Of a DNA stretch of 8,577 bases, positions 1-6,269 are shown in pieces. The DNA is from an uncultured Bacteroidota bacterium (GTDB lineage Bacteria; Bacteroidota; Bacteroidia; Bacteroidales; 4484-276). Below the pieces are notes generated by a model. It ran no database searches, was not told the DNA's origin, and saw only the letters and a program-made list of their open reading frames with translations. Each line of letters starts with the position of its first letter. Within the stretch, counting starts at the first letter, position 1. The DNA is taken from assembly GCA_903930725.1 (NCBI GenBank), contig CAIYZW010000696.1, forward strand, positions 1 through 8,577, given 5' to 3'. A program made the position numbers and the translations under genes.

Positions 1-14
1 AAACTAAAAGATTT

Positions 15-1025
15 ATGGAACCTAATGTTTTGATTATTCTTGTTATCGGAGTTGCGAGCCTTTTTGGCTTGTGGATTATTTTCTACTTTATTCCGGTTGG
101 ATTATGGTTTTCGGCCCTTGTTTCGGGGGTTAGAATTTCGTTGCTTCAGCTTGTGCTGATGCGCTGGCGGAAAATTCCACCATCAATTATTGTAAACAGC
201 CTAATTGCTGCCACCAAAGCTGGTTTAAAACTAAACCGAAATGAGCTCGAAGCGCACTTTCTGGCAGGAGGCCGCCTAAAATCGGTTATCAGCGCGTTGA
301 TTTCGGCAGATAAAGCTAACATGGACCTCGATTTCAGACTGGCTACCGCGATAGACCTTGCTGGCCGTGATGTTTTTGAAGCCGTTCAAATGTCGGTAAA
401 CCCAAAAGTAATCAACATTCCACCTGTTGCGGCTGTTGCAAAAGATGGAATCCAGCTGATTGCCAAGGCGAGGGTTACCGTTAGGGCAAATATTCGCCAA
501 TTGGTTGGTGGCGCCGGCGAAGATACAGTTATTGCCAGGGTTGGCGAAGGTGTTGTGTCAGCGATTGGTTCGGCGGCTTCTCATAAATCCGTTCTCGAAA
601 ATCCCGATTCGATTTCGAAACTGGTTTTGAGTAAAGGTCTGGATTCTGGTACAGCTTTCGAGATTCTTTCGATTGATATTGCTGATGTTGACGTTGGTAA
701 AAATATTGGTGCTGTTCTTCAGATGGATCAGGCAAATGCCGATAAAAATATTGCTCAGGCAAAAGCCGAAGAGCGCCGCGCTATGGCCGTAGCTCTGGAA
801 CAGGAAATGAAAGCAAAAGCACAGGAAGCACGTGCAAACGTTATTCAGGCCGAATCAGAAATCCCAAAAGCAATTGCAGAAGCCTTGCGTTCAGGAAATC
901 TTGGAGTAATGGATTATTACAAATTTGAAAATATTAAAGCCGACACCAAAATGCGCGATTCGATTTCGATGCCTCACGACCAGCAAGGCCGCAAGGAATC
1001 AGGAAAAGACGATCAGAAAAAATAA
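15..1025 (+). CDS. floA: Flotillin-like membrane scaffold protein FloA (SPFH family)
   Basis: 336 residues, close to the usual FloA length. Seen: a hydrophobic N-terminus with a long membrane hairpin or two helices (about residues 4-50), then a conserved cytoplasmic body with KIPPSIIVNSLI (53-64), a glycine/alanine-rich segment VGGAGEDTVIARVGEGVVSA (164-183), and an Ala/Glu/Lys/Gln-rich coiled-coil stretch (about 240-290). The tail is hydrophilic and Lys/Asp-rich (320-336). Known of the family: FloA (formerly YqfA, UPF0365) forms oligomeric assemblies in membrane microdomains and affects fluidity and membrane-protein organisation. The gene is often preceded by an NfeD-like membrane protein gene, but only 14 bases lie upstream here, so that cannot be tested. 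The ATG at 15 follows an A-rich leader, and no other in-frame start fits the conserved N-terminus better. A strong terminator follows 17 bases after the stop, so floA is the last gene of its transcript. Nothing looks damaged. Confidence 0.93.
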   Translation: MEPNVLIILVIGVASLFGLWIIFYFIPVGLWFSALVSGVRISLLQLVLMRWRKIPPSIIVNSLIAATKAGLKLNRNELEAHFLAGGRLKSVISALISADKANMDLDFRLATAIDLAGRDVFEAVQMSVNPKVINIPPVAAVAKDGIQLIAKARVTVRANIRQLVGGAGEDTVIARVGEGVVSAIGSAASHKSVLENPDSISKLVLSKGLDSGTAFEILSIDIADVDVGKNIGAVLQMDQANADKNIAQAKAEERRAMAVALEQEMKAKAQEARANVIQAESEIPKAIAEALRSGNLGVMDYYKFENIKADTKMRDSISMPHDQQGRKESGKDDQKK

Positions 1026-1042
1026 ATAATCAGGTTAATTTT

Positions 1043-1078
1043 AAAAAGGGCTGTTTCTTTGGTGGGACAGCCTTTTTT
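1043..1078 (+). terminator. Intrinsic terminator after floA
   Basis: The arms 1043-1054 (AAAAAGGGCTGT) and 1067-1078 (ACAGCCTTTTTT) pair over 12 positions with a single G-T wobble (1048 with 1073), around a 12-base loop. The 3' arm ends in six T. This is a textbook Rho-independent terminator placed 17 bases after the floA stop. The A-run facing the T-run means it could also stop weak leftward transcription, although no leftward gene reads into it here. Confidence 0.88.
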
Positions 1079-1124
1079 ATTGCTGTTTTTCATCGGGTTA
1101 TACCTTCAATTTAGATTTTAAAAC

Positions 1125-1132
1125 TAAATTTG
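1125..1132 (+). promoter_or_regulatory. Bacteroidota -7 element of the C39-like lipoprotein gene
   Basis: TAAATTTG is an exact match to the Bacteroidota sigma-70 -7 consensus TAnnTTTG. No good TTG/TTTG -33 element lies 17-23 bases upstream, so this half is weak. Transcription would begin near 1137-1140, giving a leader of about 60 bases before the ATG at 1202. The upstream in-frame TTG at 1130 lies inside this element and the ATG at 1139 sits at the predicted transcription start, which supports translation from 1202. The element follows the floA terminator, so the gene appears to be transcribed on its own. Confidence 0.55.
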
Positions 1133-1201
1133 CTAATCATGCGGTTGTTATTAAAAGATCCGCTGGTAGGATATCTTTACAAATACAAAAATTATAAAGT
1201 T

Positions 1202-1843
1202 ATGAAAAGGAATTACTTTTTTCTTTTGCCTCTGATTATGATGCTTTTAACAACATGTGAAACGGATAAATGTAAGGATGCCACACCATTGGTTACGAGT
1301 GATTATTATGTGCTAAATGTTGTCGACAGGCTTCATGCACCTGGCGTTACGTTGCTTGATGCTGAATCGTACCAGCAAACTACCGAATACACTTGTGGGC
1401 CGGCAGCAGTGATGACTTTGCTGAAATATTGCGGTAAAACAGGTGATGAAATGACGATTGCCACCGAAATGGGAACCAGCACATCTGTTGGTACAAACCC
1501 AGAGCAAATGGCCGGCTGGCTTAATACACACGGCTTTACTGCTTCATGGCACGAAAACGGAACCCTCGGTTTGTTGCGCGAAAATCTGAATAATCAGATT
1601 CCAACACTGGTTGAGTGGAGCGATTGGGGCGGCCACTGGGTTCTCGTAATCGGTTACGACGACCGGAATACTGAAGATTTGATGGATGATGTGATCATTT
1701 TTGCCGATCCTTACGACCGCCACGATGATAACCTCGACGGGATTGACTGGTTTAACGCCCAGCGTTTTTACTACATGTGGTACGATGCATTGCTTTTTGG
1801 GCGAGTGATGCAAAAGGTTTACATCACAGCAAATCCTTTATAA
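1202..1843 (+). CDS. Lipoprotein with papain-like (C39-type) cysteine peptidase domain
   Basis: 213 residues from the ATG at 1202. This start gives a proper lipoprotein signal peptide: Lys2-Arg3, a hydrophobic core, and a lipobox LTTC with Cys19 as the lipidated residue (Thr at -1 is slightly unusual). The longer in-frame extension from 1130 would bury the signal peptide and overlaps the promoter. The mature part carries a papain-like catalytic set: Gln59 for the oxyanion hole, Cys65 six residues later in EYTCGPAAVMTLLKYCG, His145 in GGHWVLVIGYDD, and Asp169 in FADPYD. This matches the C39/C39_2 peptidase-like family, which includes bacteriocin-processing domains and many secreted proteins of unknown substrate. 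No ABC transporter domain or bacteriocin gene is nearby, so leader processing is not supported. The residues after Cys19 are acidic (E+2, D+4), a weak hint of surface export in this phylum. The substrate is unknown; proteolysis, transpeptidation or amide hydrolysis are all possible. Confidence 0.8.
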   Translation: MKRNYFFLLPLIMMLLTTCETDKCKDATPLVTSDYYVLNVVDRLHAPGVTLLDAESYQQTTEYTCGPAAVMTLLKYCGKTGDEMTIATEMGTSTSVGTNPEQMAGWLNTHGFTASWHENGTLGLLRENLNNQIPTLVEWSDWGGHWVLVIGYDDRNTEDLMDDVIIFADPYDRHDDNLDGIDWFNAQRFYYMWYDALLFGRVMQKVYITANPL

Positions 1844-1912
1844 AACTACAGGTTTTTCCAAGCTCTATTTTCCTGATCTTTTATTATTCTTCCGCTCAAA
1901 ACAATTTTGCCT

Positions 1913-1924
1913 TAACAATTGTTA
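1913..1924. promoter_or_regulatory. 12-bp palindrome over the RSH promoter, possible operator
   Basis: TAACAATTGTTA is a perfect inverted repeat. It covers the only TTG (1919-1921) that could act as the -33 element for the -7 box at 1938-1945. ACAATT also occurs at 1901, 1915 and 1924. A dimeric repressor bound here would block RNA polymerase, but no regulator is known and a short A/T-rich palindrome can arise by chance. Confidence 0.35.
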
Positions 1925-1945
1925 CAATTTGGAATTTTACTTTTG
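1919..1945 (+). promoter_or_regulatory. Promoter of the RelA/SpoT homologue gene
   Basis: TACTTTTG (1938-1945) matches the Bacteroidota -7 consensus TAnnTTTG exactly. A TTG at 1919-1921 lies 16 bases upstream, about one base shorter than the usual TTG spacing. The predicted transcription start is near 1950-1953, leaving a leader of about 77-80 bases before the ATG at 2030. The 186-base gap 1844-2029 contains this promoter and the overlapping palindrome. I see no convincing terminator for the upstream lipoprotein gene in it. Confidence 0.55.
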
Positions 1946-2029
1946 GATAATTATCTTTAACACTTGGCCGTTTGTTGGCTGAATTTAAGATTTAAGGAAA
2001 AAATTTCCTGCATTAATAAACGATTACTG

Positions 2030-4468
2030 ATGAATGAAGAATTAGAATTAAATATAAAACCCAAACACGAAAATAAGTACACCGAGCTTGAACAGGCTTT
2101 AAAACAAAGCCCGGAGGCCGATTTGCTTAAACTTCGTGAAGCATACGATTACGCCAGATTGGTTTATGGCGACCGTCAAAAAAAATCCGGCGAATCACAG
2201 ATTTATCACAGTTTGGCTGTTGCATTAATTGTTGCCACCGAAATCGGGATGCGCACAAATTCGGTAATTGCAGCCTTGCTTCACGACGTTATTGATTCGC
2301 CCGACGAAAATATTACCGAAGTCGAGCAGCGTTTTGGCAGCGATGTAGCCAGCATCATCAAAGGATTTAAGAAAGTATCGTCATTTCATTCGGATAAATT
2401 AAGCCTTCAATCCGAAAATTTCAGGAAGTTGTTTCTGAGCCTCGTTAACGATGTTCGAATCATCTTCATTAAAATGGCTCATCGCCTATACGACATGCGG
2501 ATTTTCAAGCATCTTCCCGAAGAAATGCAAAAGCAGTTTCTGAGTGATGTCGTTTTCATTTACACACCCATTGCCCATCGGCTTGGCCTTTACAAAATTA
2601 AGGCTGAGTTTGAAGACCTCAGCATGAAATGGTCGGATCAGGAAGCCTACAACCACATCAGTTACAAACTTCAGGAAACAAAAAAGAAACAGGAAGCTTT
2701 TATTAACAGTTTTGCGCAACCTATCAAGCGGAGACTCACCGAAGAAAGTATCAGATTTGAAATTAAAACCAGGGCAAAATCAATTACTTCCATCAAAAAG
2801 AAGATGGACACACAGGGTGTTCCCTTTGAGCAGGTTTACGATCTTTTTGCCATTCGCATTATACTTCTCGATGTAATTTCGGATGAAGAGATTCAATTTG
2901 TGGAAGATTTTGTTGGAAGATTGGAAAATGAAGGCGATCCGGGTATCGAAAGAAAACTCAAAAAAAGCAAAGAAGAAAAGGCTGAATCCGAAAAAAAAGT
3001 ATCAAAATCAGGCAAACAGGTTTTGATAGATGCCGAAACCGAAAATACCGAAAACGATCAAAAAAGCCAGCGGATTAAAAAGTTTACACACGATAAACAA
3101 CGTTTTAACGAATTGCGTAATCGCGAAAAGACTGCATGCTGGCAAGCTTATTCGTTGATTACCAACATTTATCAACCAAATCCAAAACGTTTCCGCGATT
3201 GGATTACAACACCAAAAAACAGCGGTTACGAAAGTTTGCACACCACCGTTCTGGGGCCTGATAACCGCTGGGTTGAAGTTCAAATCAGAACGCAAAGGAT
3301 GGACGATGTAGCCGAGCGGGGTGATGCTGCGCACTGGCGGTATAAGGAATCGGCTTATGGCAAAAGTATTGCCGAGTGGATGGTTGATGTAAGAAATGTG
3401 CTCGAAACCATCGGTGCAAAGCAACTTGACGATGGAACATCTTCCAAAATAACTACGAAGTCCGACAGCATTTATGTTTTTACTCCAACCGGAGATTTGC
3501 GCGAACTTCCTGCCGGCGCTACCATCCTCGATTTTGCCTTCGACATTCATACCGGCTTAGGTTCGAAATGTACCGGCGGCAAAATAAATGGTAAAGTTTT
3601 TCCCATCAGACACCCGTTGAGCAACGGCGACAGGGTCGAAATCATTAGCTCAAAAACCCAAAAGCCAAACCTCGACTGGCTTAATTATGTGGTAACATCA
3701 AAAGCTAAAGCCCGCATAAACAGAACCATTCGCGAGGAAAAATTCAAGGAAGCAGAGATTGGCAAAGAAACCTTGATGCGGAAGTTTAAAAACTGGAAAA
3801 TTGAGTTTAACGATCGGAATATTTCGAGGGTTGTAAAGGAACTTGGATTTAAAAAACCCATTGACCTCTATTTTAATGTTGCTTTTGAGAAGGTTGATTT
3901 GCAGGAGATAAAGCATATTTTTACTTTGGTTGAGGAGACTGAGGAAAGACCGACAGATGCAAGAAGCGAATCCGAAATTGCCGAAGAACGTATCGAAAGC
4001 CAGTCGGGAAAAGACGAAAGCTATATTTTGATTGATGCGGGCGTTTCGAACCTCAATTATTCATTGTCGAAATGCTGCAACCCGATTGCCGGAGATACAA
4101 TTTTTGGATTTGTAACGGTTAAGCAGGGAATAAAAATCCATCGTCTCAACTGCCCGAATGCCCAGCAGATGCTCAAACATTACCCATATCGCATGATGAA
4201 GGCGCGTTGGAAAGAAACCCAAAATATGAAGTATTTTGTCACCAACCTCAAAATTCTGGGAACCGACAGGATGGGTCTGGTGAGTGATATCACGAAAACC
4301 ATTTCGGGTGATTTAAAAGTAAATATGAAGGATATAAATTTTACTTCTGAGGGTTCCGGCTTTGTTGGCGTAATAAAAGTCCAGGTACACGATGTCGAAC
4401 ATCTTACATTTTTAAAAAAGAAGCTTTTAGGAATAAAAGGAGTTACAAAAGTGGTGAGGTACGACTAA
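2030..4468 (+). CDS. Long RelA/SpoT homologue, (p)ppGpp synthetase with degenerate hydrolase site
   Basis: 812 residues from the ATG at 2030; an in-frame TTG at 1964 would add 22 poorly conserved-looking residues and is not preferred. Domain order: HD hydrolase (about 35-195), synthetase (about 225-440), TGS (480-540, with His507), helical linker, zinc-finger/CC domain (KCCNPIAGD, Cys682-683; HRLNCPN, Cys708), and C-terminal ACT (about 734-812). The synthetase looks intact: R248/K250 in the ATP-binding segment, Asp271 in VYDLFAIR, the RFRD loop (387-390), GYESLHTTV (399-407), and Glu416 in VEVQIRT. The hydrolase site is not: His60, His85 and Asp86 remain, but the HDxxED motif reads HDVIDS and the later DRLHNMR motif reads HRLYDMR (151-157). 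The family makes pppGpp/ppGpp from ATP and GTP/GDP at starved ribosomes and may hydrolyse it. I infer synthesis without hydrolysis, i.e. a RelA-type role. A charged segment (about 283-366) interrupts the synthetase. No symbol is given because relA versus rel depends on paralogues outside the window. Confidence 0.93.
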   Translation: MNEELELNIKPKHENKYTELEQALKQSPEADLLKLREAYDYARLVYGDRQKKSGESQIYHSLAVALIVATEIGMRTNSVIAALLHDVIDSPDENITEVEQRFGSDVASIIKGFKKVSSFHSDKLSLQSENFRKLFLSLVNDVRIIFIKMAHRLYDMRIFKHLPEEMQKQFLSDVVFIYTPIAHRLGLYKIKAEFEDLSMKWSDQEAYNHISYKLQETKKKQEAFINSFAQPIKRRLTEESIRFEIKTRAKSITSIKKKMDTQGVPFEQVYDLFAIRIILLDVISDEEIQFVEDFVGRLENEGDPGIERKLKKSKEEKAESEKKVSKSGKQVLIDAETENTENDQKSQRIKKFTHDKQRFNELRNREKTACWQAYSLITNIYQPNPKRFRDWITTPKNSGYESLHTTVLGPDNRWVEVQIRTQRMDDVAERGDAAHWRYKESAYGKSIAEWMVDVRNVLETIGAKQLDDGTSSKITTKSDSIYVFTPTGDLRELPAGATILDFAFDIHTGLGSKCTGGKINGKVFPIRHPLSNGDRVEIISSKTQKPNLDWLNYVVTSKAKARINRTIREEKFKEAEIGKETLMRKFKNWKIEFNDRNISRVVKELGFKKPIDLYFNVAFEKVDLQEIKHIFTLVEETEERPTDARSESEIAEERIESQSGKDESYILIDAGVSNLNYSLSKCCNPIAGDTIFGFVTVKQGIKIHRLNCPNAQQMLKHYPYRMMKARWKETQNMKYFVTNLKILGTDRMGLVSDITKTISGDLKVNMKDINFTSEGSGFVGVIKVQVHDVEHLTFLKKKLLGIKGVTKVVRYD

Positions 4469-4469
4469 C

Positions 4470-5117
4470 TCAATCGCTGGCTTTGCCCGGCAACATTGGC
4501 ACAAACACAAAACCGCCGTGAAATTCTTCTGTGAACTCAGTTTCCGAAATTTTCCGCATTTTAAGCATCATCTGATGGCCGCTTTTCCCGACAGGAGCAA
4601 CCAAAATCCCGCCGGGTTTAAGTTGCGATTTTAACGAATCAGGAATCTGTGCAATGGCTGCGGTGATAATAATCCTGTCGAAAGGAGCGAAGGACGGTAA
4701 ACCATCGTAACCATCGCGATGGAAAACCCGCGCCTGGTAATGGTGCATCTCAAAAAACGACTTCACCTTTTTATAAAGGTTAATCTGTCGCTCGAGCGTA
4801 AAAACCCTGGCGCCCATTTCGAGCAGGATGCAGGCCTGATAACCCGAACCGGTGCCGATTTCAAGGATTTTATGGTCTTTTGCAACTTCGAGCAATTCGG
4901 TTTGAAAGGCCACCGTGTACGGCTGCGAAATGGTTTGCCCCGAACCTATCGGGAAAGCCTTGTCTTCGTAAGCAAATTCGAGAAATGAAGAATCCATAAA
5001 AAAATGCCGCGGCACTTTCCCGATCGCTTCGAGTACACGTTCGTCGCTGATTCTGCTGTTTCTGAGACTTTCGACAAGTTTATTCCGTAATCCCTGATGC
5101 CTGTAATTATCTATCAT
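4470..5117 (-). CDS. pcm: Protein-L-isoaspartate O-methyltransferase
   Basis: 215 residues, the usual length. The enzyme transfers a methyl group from S-adenosylmethionine to the carboxyl of isoaspartyl residues in aged proteins, starting their repair in the cytoplasm. Seen: the family signature IGSGQTISQPYTVA (57-70), the SAM-binding glycine loop ILEIGTGSGYQA (84-95), an acidic residue after the second strand (Glu109 in FTLER), DRIIITAA (147-154), LKPGGILVAPVG (166-177) and FVFVPMLPG near the end. The start at 5117 is preceded by AGGAG one base away, the only purine-rich Shine-Dalgarno-like sequence in front of a gene here, although that spacing is very short. The gene is convergent with the RelA/SpoT homologue (one base between stops) and divergent from the Gfo/Idh gene with 105 bases between start codons. 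I found no strong -7 element for it; TAATTTCG on the minus strand (5172-5165) is a 7-of-8 match with no good -33. Confidence 0.95.
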   Translation of the reverse strand: MIDNYRHQGLRNKLVESLRNSRISDERVLEAIGKVPRHFFMDSSFLEFAYEDKAFPIGSGQTISQPYTVAFQTELLEVAKDHKILEIGTGSGYQACILLEMGARVFTLERQINLYKKVKSFFEMHHYQARVFHRDGYDGLPSFAPFDRIIITAAIAQIPDSLKSQLKPGGILVAPVGKSGHQMMLKMRKISETEFTEEFHGGFVFVPMLPGKASD

Positions 5118-5199
5118 TCTCCTAAATTGAAATATCGAAAAAGCCGTTAAACGTTGATTTTTGGCGAAATTAATAAATTCGATAAGCCTAAAAATCTTT

Positions 5200-5207
5200 T
5201 ACATTTG
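5200..5207 (+). promoter_or_regulatory. Bacteroidota -7 element of the Gfo/Idh gene
   Basis: TACATTTG matches TAnnTTTG exactly, 15 bases before the ATG at 5223. The only -33 candidate at suitable distance is TTCG at 5178-5181, which is weak. Transcription would start about 5212-5215, giving a very short leader. The in-frame TTG at 5154 lies upstream of this element and could not be on the transcript, which supports the ATG at 5223. Confidence 0.6.
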
Positions 5208-5222
5208 CAAAAATTTAAAAAT

Positions 5223-6191
5223 ATGCTCAAAATTGGCGTTCTGGGTGCTGGTCACCTTGGTAAAATTCATCTAAGATGTATTGCCGAAATTAATGATTAT
5301 GAACTTGTTGGATTTTATGATCCAAACGATGAAACTGCCTCAATGGTTGAAAAGGAATTTGGCTTTAAAAAGTTCAATTCGCTTGCCGAAATCATCGCGG
5401 CTGTTGATGTGGTGGATATTGTAACCCCAACAGTGTCGCATTTTGAATGTGCTTCGCAGGCACTCAAAAAATCGAAACATGTATTTATCGAAAAGCCAAT
5501 CGTTACTTCCCCGCAGGAAGCCCGTGAGCTTATAAAAATTGCAGCCGAAGCCAACGCAAAGGTTCAGGTTGGCCATGTTGAGCGTTTCAATCCGGCTTTT
5601 CTGGCAGCACAGCCTTACATCAACAATCCTATGTTTATCGAAACGCACAGGCTTGCGCTTTTCAATCCTCGTGGGACGGATGTTCCGGTAGTTCTTGACC
5701 TGATGATTCATGATATTGATATTGTGCTGAGTGTGGTAAATTCGCCGGTTAAGAAAATCAGCGCAAGCGGAGTCTGCATTGTGAGCGACACACACGACAT
5801 TGCCAACGCCCGTATCGAATTCGACAACGGCTGCGTGGCCAATCTTACTGCCAGCCGTCTTTCGCTTAAAAATATGCGCAAGTCGAGGTTTTTCCAGCGC
5901 GATGCCTACATTTCGGTTGATTTTCTTGAAAAAGATATCGAAATTGTTAGAATGCAAGATATCGAAAATGAACCCGAAAACCCATTTTCGCTGGTGCTGA
6001 ACCTCGGCGAAGGCAAAGGAATGAAGGAAATCATGATCGAAAAACCTGAGATAAAACCCATCAATGCCATAAAAACCGAGCTGGAGAAATTTGCCCAGGC
6101 CATTCTGAGTGATACGACCCCGGCGGTCACCATAAATGATGGCTACCTGGCATTAGACGTGGCTTACAAGATTCTGGACAAAATTTCGTAG
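5223..6191 (+). CDS. Gfo/Idh/MocA-family NAD(P)-dependent oxidoreductase
   Basis: 322 residues from the ATG at 5223. This start puts the Rossmann strand at the very N-terminus (KIGVLGAGHLGKIH, residues 3-16), as is usual in the family; the longer reading from 5154 is unlikely. Other motifs: an acidic residue after the second strand (Asp33 in FYDPND), the catalytic-region EKP (90-92), GHVERFNPAF (117-126), and the C-terminal domain signature VVLDLMIHDIDIV (156-168) with His163 as the likely proton-transfer residue. Members oxidise or reduce a sugar hydroxyl/keto group, often on a nucleotide sugar. The GHVERFNP plus RGTDVPVVLDLMIHDID combination resembles, from memory, the branch that includes GnnA-type UDP-GlcNAc 3-dehydrogenases near lipid A genes. 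That substrate is an inference, and no GnnB-like aminotransferase or lpx gene is visible. Downstream envelope-polysaccharide genes make a nucleotide-sugar substrate plausible. It probably heads the rightward cluster. Confidence 0.88.
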   Translation: MLKIGVLGAGHLGKIHLRCIAEINDYELVGFYDPNDETASMVEKEFGFKKFNSLAEIIAAVDVVDIVTPTVSHFECASQALKKSKHVFIEKPIVTSPQEARELIKIAAEANAKVQVGHVERFNPAFLAAQPYINNPMFIETHRLALFNPRGTDVPVVLDLMIHDIDIVLSVVNSPVKKISASGVCIVSDTHDIANARIEFDNGCVANLTASRLSLKNMRKSRFFQRDAYISVDFLEKDIEIVRMQDIENEPENPFSLVLNLGEGKGMKEIMIEKPEIKPINAIKTELEKFAQAILSDTTPAVTINDGYLALDVAYKILDKIS

Positions 6192-6212
6192 TAAACTTCC
6201 ATAGGTTTCGGA

Positions 6213-6224
6213 GGCAATATTGCC
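6213..6224. repeat. Perfect 12-bp palindrome between the Gfo/Idh and lipoprotein genes
   Basis: GGCAATATTGCC is a perfect inverted repeat starting 22 bases after the Gfo/Idh stop. No T-run follows on either strand, so it is not a normal intrinsic terminator. It could be a binding site or an RNA stem-loop at a processing point in the 78-base gap, or chance. The same gap has TAGGTTTC (6202-6209), a 7-of-8 match to the -7 consensus without a clear -33, so a separate promoter for the next gene is possible but weakly supported. Confidence 0.3.
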
Positions 6225-6269
6225 AGCGGTATTTCGTTCAGGTTTTTATCAATTTTATAGCCGAAGATA

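Noticed and set aside
1202..1843. Bacteriocin export or leader-peptidase system for the C39-like protein
   Set aside because: There are no ABC transporter domains, no double-glycine leader peptide and no immunity gene around it, and the protein is a lipoprotein.
1964..2029. A TTG start giving a 22-residue extension of the RSH protein
   Set aside because: The extension looks like translated leader, the ATG at 2030 is a normal start, and long RSH proteins do not need an N-terminal extension. The promoter alone does not exclude it.
3008..3550. A 180-codon open frame on the minus strand inside the RSH gene
   Set aside because: It lies wholly antisense to the conserved synthetase and TGS regions, has no recognisable domain, and its composition mirrors the codon use of the real gene.
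4475..4495. A short G/C-rich hairpin (GCTGGC TTT GCCCGGC) at the end of pcm as a terminator
   Set aside because: It pairs only with a bulge and a wobble, has no T-run on either strand, and lies inside the pcm coding region.
5340..5957. A 205-codon open frame on the minus strand inside the Gfo/Idh gene
   Set aside because: It is antisense to a strongly conserved enzyme and shows a His/Asn/Arg/Phe-rich sequence with no domain or signal peptide, as expected of a shadow frame.
6202..6209. TAGGTTTC as a promoter -7 element for the lipoprotein gene
   Set aside because: It misses the final G of TAnnTTTG and has no TTG at the proper distance, so it is too weak to call as a promoter.
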